Source: JACKBJ01 sp964549495 (lineage in GTDB: Bacteria > Chloroflexota > Anaerolineae > Epilineales > Epilineaceae). Taken from it: a stretch of 64,000 nucleotides of DNA. A model generated the notes under the pieces. It ran no database searches. It was not told the origin of the DNA and saw only the letters and a list, made by a program, of their open reading frames with translations. The DNA lies in assembly GCA_964549495.1 (NCBI GenBank), contig CAZJWJ010000013.1, positions 5,682 through 69,681 on the forward strand, given 5' to 3'. The position numbers and the translations under genes are program-made. Positions 43,600 to 52,060 of the stretch are shown one piece after another (position 1 is the stretch's first letter; every line of letters begins with the position of its first letter).

Positions 43600-45477
43600 A
43601 TGATCCGAGCCGCCACGCGACGTGTCCACCTCATCCGATCCCGACCCTACCGCCTCGCACCCGTGCTGCTCTGCGGGCTGGCCCTTTTCTCGGCCGCCCT
43701 GCTGGCGCTGGCGTCCACCGAGGCTTCCCTTGCCCAACGCGGCAACCGGGTCAGCCCCTGCCTGCTGAACAACAACAAGTGGGCCGACCCGACCACGCTC
43801 TGGTTGGGCGAGTGGACCACGGTCACGCTGACGACGACCACCGATTGCCCGGCGCAGGTGGTGCCCTTGCACGTGGTCCTGAGCATCGACGCCTCCTTGT
43901 CGATGAACCCCAACGACAAGCTGACCAACGCCCAGCAGGCGGCGCGACGTTTCGTCGACGAGATCGACTTCTCGATCAGCAAGGTCGGCGTGACCTCCTT
44001 CTCGGACATCGGATACGTCGAGTCCGAGCTGACCGACAGCAAGGCCAAGGTGCTGGGCGCCATCAACGGCCTGGACACGGAGTTCGGCACCGACATCGAG
44101 GGCGGCCTGCAGGAGAGCCAGAAGCTCTTCCAGCGCGCCCGCACGCGCGACCCCGGCCCCGATGAGATCCCGCCGATCGAGGTCTTGGTCATCCTGTCCG
44201 ATGGCCGGCCCTACCCGGCCGACAAGCACGGCCGTCAGGTGGCCGGCCGCATGAAGGGCGACGGGGTCCTGATCTTCAGCATCTGCGTGGGCAACGACTG
44301 CGACGTGAGCCTGATGCGCTCCTTTGCCAGCCAGGGCAGCTTCTACTTCGAGGTCCGCAACTCCAGCAACCTGGTCCGGACCTTCCAGCAGATCGTCGAC
44401 CAGCTGACCAATGCCGAGCTCTCGCAGCTGATCATCGAGGACGAACTGCCCGAGAACATGCGCTACATCCCCGACTCGGCGGTCCCGCCGCCCAACGAGA
44501 TCCGGGATCGGCGCCTGCGCTGGGTCTGGAACGTGGTGCCCAAGACCGGCATCACCCTGACCTACCAGGTCGAGCCGCAGGACTTGGGCACCTGGCCGAC
44601 CAACGTCGAGGCGGTGGCCAGCTTCCGCGACACCGAGGGCCGCACCGGAGAGAAGCTCTTCCCGGTGCCCGAGGTCCTGGTCCTGGCCCCGCCGACCCCG
44701 ACGCCGACCCTCACGCCGACGCCGACCGACACCCCGGGGCCCACCCCGACACCCACCTTCACGCCGACGTCCACGCCCACCGACACCCCCACCCCGACAG
44801 ACACACCCACTCCAACCCCGACGCCGGAGCTGCGACCGGTCTACCTGCCGCTGCTCCTGCGCGAGCACTGCGACCCGACCATCGAGTCGGCCGACGTGGT
44901 CCTGGTCGTCGACGTCTCCAGCAGCATGAACTTTGCGACCCGCGACGGCGGCCTGCTCAAGCGCGAGGCTGCCCGCCGCGCGGCGCGGCGCTTCGTGAGC
45001 GGCATGCGGGCCGGCCACGACCAGGTCTCGGTGGTGGTCTTCAGCGAGTCGGCCGAGGTCTGGGTGCCGCTCGGCGCCGACTTCGAGTCCGCCATGGCCC
45101 GCATCGACGCCATGCCGCAGCGCGAGGGCACGCGCATCGACGCCGGCCTGCGCGCGGCGGTGGAACAGCTGGAGAGCCCTGCCCGCAAGGCCGACAACAC
45201 GGCCGCCATCCTGCTGCTCACCGACGGCCAGCCCACCCGCGGCTCGGCCGAGGACGTCCGCCAGGCCGCCCGCATCGCCCGCGAACGCGGCGTGACGCTC
45301 TTCGCGATCGGCCTGGGCCCGGACGTCAACCCGGCCCTGCTAGAGGCGGTGGCCGGCAGCCCCGGCCGCTACCACGCCGCGCCGCAAGCCGAGGACCTGG
45401 AGCGCATCTACGACCAGATCGCCCGCGTGGTACCCTGTCCGGTGGGGCGCCACGACTGGAGCCGGCCTTGGCCCTAG
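43600..45477 (+). CDS. Secreted surface protein with two von Willebrand A domains
   Basis: 625 residues from ATG 43600 (GGGGGAG upstream). The signal peptide is about 18-46 (LAPVLLCGLALFSAALLAL, ending SLAQ). VWA1 (about 88-280) has MIDAS DASLS (D97), an S/T loop and LSDGRPYP. Then comes a beta domain (about 285-360) and a Thr/Pro linker (about 364-408) made of PTPT/PTDT units. The motif VYLPLLLREHC follows, then VWA2 (about 425-612) with DVSSS (D438) and LTDGQPTRGS, ending VVPCPVGRHDWSRPWP. Both metal sites look intact, so divalent-cation-dependent ligand binding is likely. Cys after the LLLRE motif and Cys before the C-terminus bracket VWA2. It stands between two glycosyltransferase genes and may itself be glycosylated on the Thr-rich linker. 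Confidence 0.87.
   Translation: MIRAATRRVHLIRSRPYRLAPVLLCGLALFSAALLALASTEASLAQRGNRVSPCLLNNNKWADPTTLWLGEWTTVTLTTTTDCPAQVVPLHVVLSIDASLSMNPNDKLTNAQQAARRFVDEIDFSISKVGVTSFSDIGYVESELTDSKAKVLGAINGLDTEFGTDIEGGLQESQKLFQRARTRDPGPDEIPPIEVLVILSDGRPYPADKHGRQVAGRMKGDGVLIFSICVGNDCDVSLMRSFASQGSFYFEVRNSSNLVRTFQQIVDQLTNAELSQLIIEDELPENMRYIPDSAVPPPNEIRDRRLRWVWNVVPKTGITLTYQVEPQDLGTWPTNVEAVASFRDTEGRTGEKLFPVPEVLVLAPPTPTPTLTPTPTDTPGPTPTPTFTPTSTPTDTPTPTDTPTPTPTPELRPVYLPLLLREHCDPTIESADVVLVVDVSSSMNFATRDGGLLKREAARRAARRFVSGMRAGHDQVSVVVFSESAEVWVPLGADFESAMARIDAMPQREGTRIDAGLRAAVEQLESPARKADNTAAILLLTDGQPTRGSAEDVRQAARIARERGVTLFAIGLGPDVNPALLEAVAGSPGRYHAAPQAEDLERIYDQIARVVPCPVGRHDWSRPWP
44687..44828 (+). repeat. Thr/Pro-coding low-complexity tract
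   Basis: Degenerate tandem repeat of ACNCCGACN-type codons encoding PTPT/PTDT units, the linker between the two VWA domains. Similar linkers are coded at 11015-11145 and 61465-61600 (+), 47830-48000, 49985-50130 and around 54110-54150 (-). Confidence 0.8.
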
Positions 45478-45583
45478 GCGCATCCTCGAGGCGATCGAGC
45501 GACCGGTTGCCGCCCGATCGACTCGAAGCACGCTCCGACGCAGGACGACGACAAGCCGGTGACATCGCCTTGGAGCCTGGCGC

Positions 45584-46726
45584 TTGAAGGTCCTGCTGCT
45601 GTCCAAGGCGATGGTCGTCGGCGCCTACCAGCGCAAGGCCGAGCTGATGGCCGAGATCGGTGGCGACGCGCTGGAGCTGACGGTGGCCGTGCCACCACTC
45701 TGGCGCGACGGCGCGCTCGAGCGCCGGCTCGAACGCGTCCACGAGCAGGGCTACCGCCTGGTCGAGACGCCCATCCGCCGGCCCGGCGACTTCCACGTTC
45801 ACCACTACCCACGCCTCGGCGCGCTGATCGACCGGCTGCGGCCCGACCTGGTCCACGTCGACGAGGAAGCCTACAACCTGGCCACGTGGTTGGCCCTGCG
45901 CGCCGCGCGCCGCCGGGGTGCCCGAACGCTCTTCTTCACCTGGCAAAACCTCCAGCGGCGCTACCCGCCGCCTTTCGCCCAGTTCGAGCGCTGGGCCTAC
46001 CGGCGGGTCGACGGCGCCATCGCCGGCAGCGCCACCGCCGCCGAGGTCCTGCGTGCCAAGGGCTACGCGGGCCCGCTGTGGACCATCCCGCAGTTCGGGG
46101 TCGACGAGGACCGCTTCCAGCCGCCGACCTCGCGATCCGATGCCCCGGACCGCCCGATCGTCATCGGCTACGCCGGCCGCCTGGTCGAGGCCAAGGGCGT
46201 CGACCTGCTGCTCGACGCCCTGGCGCGGATCGACGCGGCCGGCGCCCCAGCGGACTGGCGGCTCGCGATCGTCGGGGAGGGCGAGGCCGAGGCCGCGCTG
46301 CGCGAGCAGGCGCGCCGGCTCGGCATCTCCGAACGCGTCCTATTCCGCCCCTGGCTGGCTTCCGGCGAGATGCCGGACTTCTACCGGAGCCTGGACCTGC
46401 TGGTCCTGCCCAGCCGCTCGACGCCCAGCTGGATCGAGCAGTTCGGCCGCGTGCTCACCGAGGCCATGGCCTGCGGCGTGGTCTGCGTCGGCTCCGACTC
46501 GGGCGAGATCCCGATGGTGATCGGCGAGGCCGGCCGGGTCTTCCCCGAGGGCGATGCCGGGGCCCTGGCCGACCGCCTGGCGGAGCTGATCGGGGACGCG
46601 GCGCTGCAGGGCCGTCTCTCCTCGGCCGGTCGCCGACGGGTGCTGGAGCATTTCACCATGCGCCGCGTGGCCGAGGCGACGCTCGAGGCCTACGAGCAGC
46701 TAGCATTCCCTGCGGCGGTGCGCTAG
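45584..46726 (+). CDS. Glycosyltransferase family 4 (group 1)
   Basis: 380 residues from TTG 45584, with GGAG about 10 nt upstream; no ATG or GTG fits the conserved N-terminus KVLLLSKAMVVGAYQRK. GT-B fold: acceptor domain DLVHVDEEAYNLATWLAL and FFTWQNLQRRYPPPF; donor domain IGYAGRLVEAKGVDLLLDAL, LAIVGEGEAEAALRE and the E-x7-E signature region QFGRVLTEAMACGVVCVGSDSGEIP. It probably builds exopolysaccharide or decorates surface proteins. Its stop shares the four bases CTAG with the stop of the convergent gene at 46723. Confidence 0.92.
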   Translation: MKVLLLSKAMVVGAYQRKAELMAEIGGDALELTVAVPPLWRDGALERRLERVHEQGYRLVETPIRRPGDFHVHHYPRLGALIDRLRPDLVHVDEEAYNLATWLALRAARRRGARTLFFTWQNLQRRYPPPFAQFERWAYRRVDGAIAGSATAAEVLRAKGYAGPLWTIPQFGVDEDRFQPPTSRSDAPDRPIVIGYAGRLVEAKGVDLLLDALARIDAAGAPADWRLAIVGEGEAEAALREQARRLGISERVLFRPWLASGEMPDFYRSLDLLVLPSRSTPSWIEQFGRVLTEAMACGVVCVGSDSGEIPMVIGEAGRVFPEGDAGALADRLAELIGDAALQGRLSSAGRRRVLEHFTMRRVAEATLEAYEQLAFPAAVR

Positions 46727-47652
46727 CGCCGAATCTCACCCCGATCGAGGTAGGGTAGGAAGAGATCGTTCCACGTCTTCCCCTGCACCATCGGGTAGAG
46801 ATCCAGATCCTGCCGATCCAGATAGTCCATCCGGTTCGGGATGGTCGCCAGGATGACGGCCGCCAGGTCCTCCGAGATCCGGTCGCGCCGGTAGCGCTCG
46901 GCCAGATAGGGGACGAAGCTCTCGGCCACGTCCTCTCGCAGGGGGTTGTCGCGGGCGTACGTGGAGATGAAGTTGCCGTCCAGCGCCTGCGCCTCCAGCC
47001 AGCCCTCGGATCTGGCGTGGTCGGCATCCAGCGAGGTATGCGCGGCCTCGTGGATCAGGGTCTCCTCGAGGATGCCGTCCCGGACGTAGGCATCGGACTG
47101 TCCGGTGTGGATGAGGATGGAGCGGTTGCCGCCGCCGAAGAGCTCGGTGCCGGCGTGGATCCAGAGCGCGTCCACGTCACGGCGAAGCGCGGCAGGCAGG
47201 CGGCCCAGCTCCTCGGCGTAGCGCAGGGCCAGCGCCTCGGCCGCCTCCTGGCTGCCGAACTCCGGGTTGACCTGCGCCTCGCTGGTCAGGCCGTCGTCGA
47301 AATGAAGGTCGAAGAGATAGGCCTCGACGGTCACCCAATCCGCGACGCGGCGATCGTAGACCCTGCGCATCCCGCGGCCCGTGTAGGTGGCACGCTCGAA
47401 GCTGCTGGGATCCTCGCCGGTGAGGATGTCCGGGTCGATGAAGATGGTGCCGCTGAAGGGCGGGGTGCGAACGGGGGTCGGGCGCGGCGGGGTTTGCGTC
47501 GGACCCGGGATCGGTGTGCCCTGAAACCCCGGTGCGTCTCCGACGCCCGTGTTCCAATGATTCGGAAGGGCCTCCACGGGCGCCAGCAGCCAGAGCGCCA
47601 CGACGGCTGCCGCGCCGAATTCCCAGAGCCTTCGCGTCGAGCGCAGGAACAT
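46723..47652 (-). CDS. Exported HExxH putative metallopeptidase
   Basis: 309 residues from ATG 47652; an in-frame ATG at 47706 is less likely. Signal segment about 8-30 (LWEFGAAAVVALWLLAPVEA), then a short Pro/Thr-rich linker (PIPGPTQTPPRPTPVRTPP). Residues about 145-235 include IHAGTELFGGGNRSILIHTG and ILEETLIHEAAHTSLDADHA, where HEAAH is a zinc-protease-type motif (HExxH, with a downstream Asp/His cluster). The rest is uncharacterised. The family with 'HEA-HTSLD' occurs as secreted proteins of unknown specificity. It could process neighbouring surface proteins, but this is only positional. Confidence 0.7.
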   Translation of the reverse strand: MFLRSTRRLWEFGAAAVVALWLLAPVEALPNHWNTGVGDAPGFQGTPIPGPTQTPPRPTPVRTPPFSGTIFIDPDILTGEDPSSFERATYTGRGMRRVYDRRVADWVTVEAYLFDLHFDDGLTSEAQVNPEFGSQEAAEALALRYAEELGRLPAALRRDVDALWIHAGTELFGGGNRSILIHTGQSDAYVRDGILEETLIHEAAHTSLDADHARSEGWLEAQALDGNFISTYARDNPLREDVAESFVPYLAERYRRDRISEDLAAVILATIPNRMDYLDRQDLDLYPMVQGKTWNDLFLPYLDRGEIRR

Positions 47653-47812
47653 GACCGGACCCCCGTTGCCAAGCGACACCGTTCGGAATGCTGAGTCTAC
47701 GAGCAAGGGACGCGAGATGCCAGATCCTCGGCATGCTGGGCCGCTCGCCCATCGATGGGACGACCGAGGGCTGGATGGCCATCGGCCGAACGGCCGGCAT
47801 CGAGGGTGCCCG

Positions 47813-49171
47813 TCAACGGTTGAGCAGGGGGAATAGGAGCTCCGGGCTCGGCAGAGTCGAGGTCGGGCTCGACGGCGGCACGCTCGAGGCTTCAGCCGTC
47901 GCGGCAGATGGTGTCGCGGTCGGGCTCGGCGACGTGATCGGCGTCGTGCTCGGTGTCGCGCTCGGCATCGGGCTCGGCTGGCCGGGAGGCGCGGGGGTCG
48001 GCGTGAACGGGATCGGCGGCAGGCTCGGCCCGCAGTCCTCGTCGAGGTGGCCGGGTCGGGCGACGCAGACCTCGAGCGGAGCCAGGGCCAGGGGCTGCCG
48101 GACGCCGCTGCTCAGGACCAGCTCCGCGTGGAGGTCGCGCGAGCTCGAACGTCGTGCCGGCAGGGGAACCGTGGCCGGGTCGTCCGCGCGCAGCGCGTAG
48201 GGCAGCGCGACCCCGGTCTCCAGCGTCTTGGTCAGCGGGATGTCCCAGCTCAAGCGGTCTCCGGTCTGTCGCGGCGCGTGGGCGGCGGGAATGGGCAGGG
48301 AGTCCAGCAGGCTGCCGTCGATCTCTTCGCGCACGCGGAGCGCGAGCGGTGGATCGACGGTCATGCCCGGATGGTAATGCGTGGCCGCGATGGAGCGCAG
48401 CCGCTCGTCGAGCCCCTTGTCCTGGCGATCGGCGGTCCAGATGCCCGCGTTGACGCAGCCGGCGGCGCGATCCTCGGCGTCGGCCAGCTGGGCCAGGGCG
48501 ACGCGCACGCCGGCGCGGCCCGCGGCCCGGCAGCCATCCCCAGGGCCGGAGAAGTCCTCGGCGCCCAGGTCGATGGCCACGATCAGGCTGACCTCGCCGG
48601 GCATCAAGGCGGCCGGGATCTCCCCGAGTGCCAGATCCACCGCACGGTCGAAGCCCAGGGTTCCACCCGGAGGTTCGCTCAGGAGCCGGTGGTGGTCGAT
48701 GAGCTCGACGAGCCCCTTGCGATGCGCCTCGCCCTGGCCGAGCGGCCGCGCCACGGTGGCGGAGAACCCGTAAACCACGACACCCAGCCGGGACCGTCGA
48801 CTCCACGGCAGCTGCTCGATCAGCGCGCCCAGGCCCGCCCGCAGATCGCGTTCGACCAGGGTGGGGCTCGCGGCCTTGGACGTGATCCCGTAGGGCACCA
48901 CCAGCATCACGAAGAGCGTCGGCTCCTCGTCGATCGGCCGGCAGTCGTAGCGATAGCGCAGCTCGAGATCGATGCGATCCCCGGGTTCGACCGAGCTGGG
49001 GTACATGTAGCGGTCGACGCTTGCCCGGCATGGATGGCTCAGGGTTCCGTTCTGGGTTCGGGCCGGCGACGGCGCAAGCAGCCCCTGGGCCGAGAGGGGC
49101 AGCAAGATGGTGATCAGTATGCCCAGCTGAATCCAGCGCAGGCTGCGCTTTCCCATTTCCAGTCGAGGCAT
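47813..49171 (-). CDS. Exported VWA-like protein with degenerate metal site and C-terminal LLFPLLNR motif
   Basis: 452 residues from ATG 49171; ATG 49156 is an alternative. Signal peptide within 1-40 (LGILITILLPLSAQGLLAP). A beta-rich N-terminal segment (SVEPGDRIDLELRYRYDC) resembles the first domain of the double-VWA protein. A VWA-like core follows (VMLVVPYG, LGVVVYGFSATV, VSLIVAIDLGAEDFSG), but the first strand lacks the DxSxS metal motif. A second beta segment and a Pro/Ser/Thr linker (about 375-440) lead to the very C-terminus SPELLFPLLNR. A TATGCT element lies upstream. Likely a surface protein that no longer binds metal at the usual site. Confidence 0.7.
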   Translation of the reverse strand: MPRLEMGKRSLRWIQLGILITILLPLSAQGLLAPSPARTQNGTLSHPCRASVDRYMYPSSVEPGDRIDLELRYRYDCRPIDEEPTLFVMLVVPYGITSKAASPTLVERDLRAGLGALIEQLPWSRRSRLGVVVYGFSATVARPLGQGEAHRKGLVELIDHHRLLSEPPGGTLGFDRAVDLALGEIPAALMPGEVSLIVAIDLGAEDFSGPGDGCRAAGRAGVRVALAQLADAEDRAAGCVNAGIWTADRQDKGLDERLRSIAATHYHPGMTVDPPLALRVREEIDGSLLDSLPIPAAHAPRQTGDRLSWDIPLTKTLETGVALPYALRADDPATVPLPARRSSSRDLHAELVLSSGVRQPLALAPLEVCVARPGHLDEDCGPSLPPIPFTPTPAPPGQPSPMPSATPSTTPITSPSPTATPSAATAEASSVPPSSPTSTLPSPELLFPLLNR

Positions 49172-49267
49172 GGCCCGAATCCTAGGCAGGTCAGAGCAAG
49201 AGTTGGTCGGACTCCCTTCTTTGCCCAGCATACCACGGTCCCGCCCCATGCGAGACTTCCTTCTCGT

Positions 49268-52060
49268 TCACCGTTCACGACTCGGCCCACTCGCATCGAC
49301 CGGATCGCCCGGCAGCTCCTGCATGGGCTGGATGACCTGCGGCGGCAGGAAGGTGCCTGCCGCCCAACCTCGGGCCGCCCAACCTTCGACGGTCGCCAGC
49401 GCCCGCTGGACTTCCGCTTCTCGGTCCAGGGCAACGCGCAGGAGCCGCCCGGGCTGGCCGGCGATGGCTTCCAGCAAGGCCCCATCATCCAGCGCATCCG
49501 ACGCGATGACGAAGACCCGGACGCCCCCGGCGCGCAGCGTGGCGGCGCGGTCCGCGGCCCGCTCCAGGTGGACCGATTGGCTGCGACCGTCCACGAAGAG
49601 CAGCAGGGCGCGGCCGGCATAGCGCGAGGGCATCTCGCCGAAGGCGGTGACCGCCACCGCCAAGGCCAGGTCGGGCCGGGTGGTGGCGCGGATCCGGTCG
49701 GCCTGGAAGTCCGACAGCCGGGCCGCGATCTCGGCCGGGTCCTCGCTCAGGGCGTAGAGCTCGGCCGAGCCCTCGCTACCGTAGCGGACGACGCCGGCCA
49801 GGTCGGTGCCGGCGCGCAGCGACCGCAGCGCCCGGCTGCCGATGCGGCGGGTGGCATCGAGCTTCCCGCGCGGCGCCTCGTCCTCCAGGCTCGCGGCCGA
49901 ATCCTCGTCCGGCGAGGTGTCGGCGATCAGGATGAACGCGGTGGGCCAAGTATCGACCGTAGCGAGCAGCAGCGGCAGGTAGATCTGGCCTGGAGGCTGG
50001 CGCGACGGATCCGGCGTCGAGCTCGGCACGATGCTCGGAGTCGCCGTTGCGGTCGCCTCGAGCGTGGCGGTCGGAGTTCGCGTGGCCTCCGGCGTCACCG
50101 AGGGCCGTGGGAGCGTGGGCATCGCCGGGCAGATCGGAAGCGGCGGCAAGCTCCAAGTCAGGACGTCCTCGCGGCTCGGCGGTTGGTGCAGGGACGCCAT
50201 CGCTTCGCCGTGCCCGCCTGCCGGACCCAGATGCACCAGCTCTCGCTCCGTGGTGGTCGCCTTCAGGTCGACCGGATTGCCGATGCGCGTGCCCGACGCA
50301 TCGAAGACCTCATGCGACCAGTAGGTCGCGCTCACCAGAGCGCTCCAGGCACCCGTGCCAAGATCGGTGCGCCAGCTGCGGGCATCGAAGTGAAGCGCCT
50401 CGCGCTCCGCCAGCCCGTGGCATTCGAAGTCCACCAGACCGTTGGCGTCGTAGAGGTACAGCACGACGTGGGTCTCGCCCGGCGCGTCGACCGCATTGAG
50501 CAGCATGAGCTCGGTGTTCACCTCCGCGCCGCGGGTCAATCGCGGGATGGCGATCACGCCATTGCGCGCGACGGGGCTGGCCTGGGCGCGATCGCGCGAC
50601 ATCGGGTAGAGCGCGCGATCGTGCCATCGGTCGAGGGTAAAGTGCTCGACCAGGGCGGTGATGCCCGCTGGCTCCGGACCGAGGCTTCCCGCGAGCACCG
50701 CGACATCGACACTGCCCGACGTTCCCGGCGCGATCATGTCGTCCGGAAACTCCACCGCGCTCACCTGTTGGGGACAGACCATGACCTGTGTGGACCAGAA
50801 CACGTCGCCCGACAGGTCGCGGCGCTGAACCCGAAGATCTCGAGGCAGGGAGTCGGTGTTCTGGATCAGCACGCGGTTCCTCCAGAAGAACTCCTCTGGG
50901 GGCAGGGCCAAGGGCGCGGACAAGGCATCCCCGGCGTCGAGCTGGTTGTAGGCGTAGCTACCCATGCTCTGGTCCAGAGCCGCCATGGCATCCACGACCA
51001 CCGCCAGCGGCCCGGTGCTCCGTAGCTCCAGGCTGCTGGTGCCGCGCTCGCTCCCGCAGCGGAACACGGCAACAGAACGCGTCTGGCCCGGCGACAGCAC
51101 CAAGGGCTCTCCGCAGGCGACAGGAGGCGGAGGGTCACCGCATTCGTCGCCGGTCGCACTCGGCCGAACCAGGATCTCGACGGTGGCACAGGTCCAGCCC
51201 GCGTTCTGGACCCAGGCGCTGGCCCCGCTCTCCGGCATCGGAACGCGGTAGACCGGGGCAGCCGGGTCCACGCCCGGCTCCGGGGGCAGAAGGCGCCCGG
51301 CGGGCACGCCCTTGTAGGCGGCGCGGGTAGGGCGTTCCGCGGACCGATCCGCGCAATGGCGGGTCAGCTCGGCCTCGAGGTTGGCGCCGTAGGCCAGAGG
51401 GAGCTCGATCCCGTCGAAACTACCCCCTTCGGCGAAGGCCTGCAAGAAGCGTTGAAAGGCGATCGGGTCACCCACCACCCGCTCGGTCAGGACCGCGCAC
51501 ATCGCGTCCCCGACCAGGTCCGAGGGCGACAGACCGCCACCGATGCCCGCCTCGCCGACCCGCTGCATCGAGAAGCTGAAGAGCATGGCGCTGCTCGTCT
51601 GGCCCGGGGGAAGGGATGGCGCGGACCAGGTCCCGCCCGGCGCGATCATGCCGCTGCAGACGACGCTGGTCGGCCCCTCCTCGGTCAGCCCGCAGCCCGT
51701 CGAGCCCATCGGCCAGGTCAGCCAGACCGCCTTGCTCGGCTCGGCGCCGCTGTTCTGGACCACCAGCTCGGCATCGCAGAGCGATCGCCAGTTCCGATCG
51801 ACGATGGGAAAGCTCAACCATCGGGCGCCGACGGCTTCGGCGGCGCTCGGCGCGAGGGGCGATTCGCCCACGGTCCACTCCCGACCCGACTGGGCCATGA
51901 CAGGCCCCGGAGCGGTGCGAAGCGCTGTGCCCGGCGCGGCACTTCGGGTCGGCGCCACCGTCCGCCATCCGGCTAGCAGACCGAGCCCGAGACCGAAGAG
52001 CAGCAGGATGGAGACGCGCGTGAGTCGCGTGGTGGCATACATCGGTGTGAGCGGGTTCAT
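49268..52060 (-). CDS. Large exported surface protein with NGL(V/L)DF domain and degenerate VWA, in an ECF sigma operon
   Basis: 930 residues. Signal/anchor at about 15-33 (RVSILLLFGLGLGLLAGW). Residues ~60-620 are beta-rich and parallel the protein at 54077-55996 along their length, including LQAFAEGGSFDGIELPLAYG versus the paralogue's AAYEQGGSWQGISMD, and the block VVLYLYDANGLVDFECHGL ... SALVSATYWSHEVFD. A Thr/Ala/Pro linker (about 643-690) ends in QIYLPLLLATVDTW; then comes a VWA-like domain (about 700-880) whose metal motif is altered to DTSPD. ATG 52060 overlaps the anti-sigma stop (ATGA), making it the third gene of the sigma/anti-sigma operon. It is probably displayed outside the cell and possibly reports to, or is controlled by, that pair. 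Confidence 0.78.
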   Translation of the reverse strand: MNPLTPMYATTRLTRVSILLLFGLGLGLLAGWRTVAPTRSAAPGTALRTAPGPVMAQSGREWTVGESPLAPSAAEAVGARWLSFPIVDRNWRSLCDAELVVQNSGAEPSKAVWLTWPMGSTGCGLTEEGPTSVVCSGMIAPGGTWSAPSLPPGQTSSAMLFSFSMQRVGEAGIGGGLSPSDLVGDAMCAVLTERVVGDPIAFQRFLQAFAEGGSFDGIELPLAYGANLEAELTRHCADRSAERPTRAAYKGVPAGRLLPPEPGVDPAAPVYRVPMPESGASAWVQNAGWTCATVEILVRPSATGDECGDPPPPVACGEPLVLSPGQTRSVAVFRCGSERGTSSLELRSTGPLAVVVDAMAALDQSMGSYAYNQLDAGDALSAPLALPPEEFFWRNRVLIQNTDSLPRDLRVQRRDLSGDVFWSTQVMVCPQQVSAVEFPDDMIAPGTSGSVDVAVLAGSLGPEPAGITALVEHFTLDRWHDRALYPMSRDRAQASPVARNGVIAIPRLTRGAEVNTELMLLNAVDAPGETHVVLYLYDANGLVDFECHGLAEREALHFDARSWRTDLGTGAWSALVSATYWSHEVFDASGTRIGNPVDLKATTTERELVHLGPAGGHGEAMASLHQPPSREDVLTWSLPPLPICPAMPTLPRPSVTPEATRTPTATLEATATATPSIVPSSTPDPSRQPPGQIYLPLLLATVDTWPTAFILIADTSPDEDSAASLEDEAPRGKLDATRRIGSRALRSLRAGTDLAGVVRYGSEGSAELYALSEDPAEIAARLSDFQADRIRATTRPDLALAVAVTAFGEMPSRYAGRALLLFVDGRSQSVHLERAADRAATLRAGGVRVFVIASDALDDGALLEAIAGQPGRLLRVALDREAEVQRALATVEGWAARGWAAGTFLPPQVIQPMQELPGDPVDASGPSRER

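Noticed and set aside
44687..44828. Tandem repeat as a possible CRISPR-like or recombination array
   Set aside because: It is in-frame Thr/Pro codon repetition within a coding region, explained by the protein linker.
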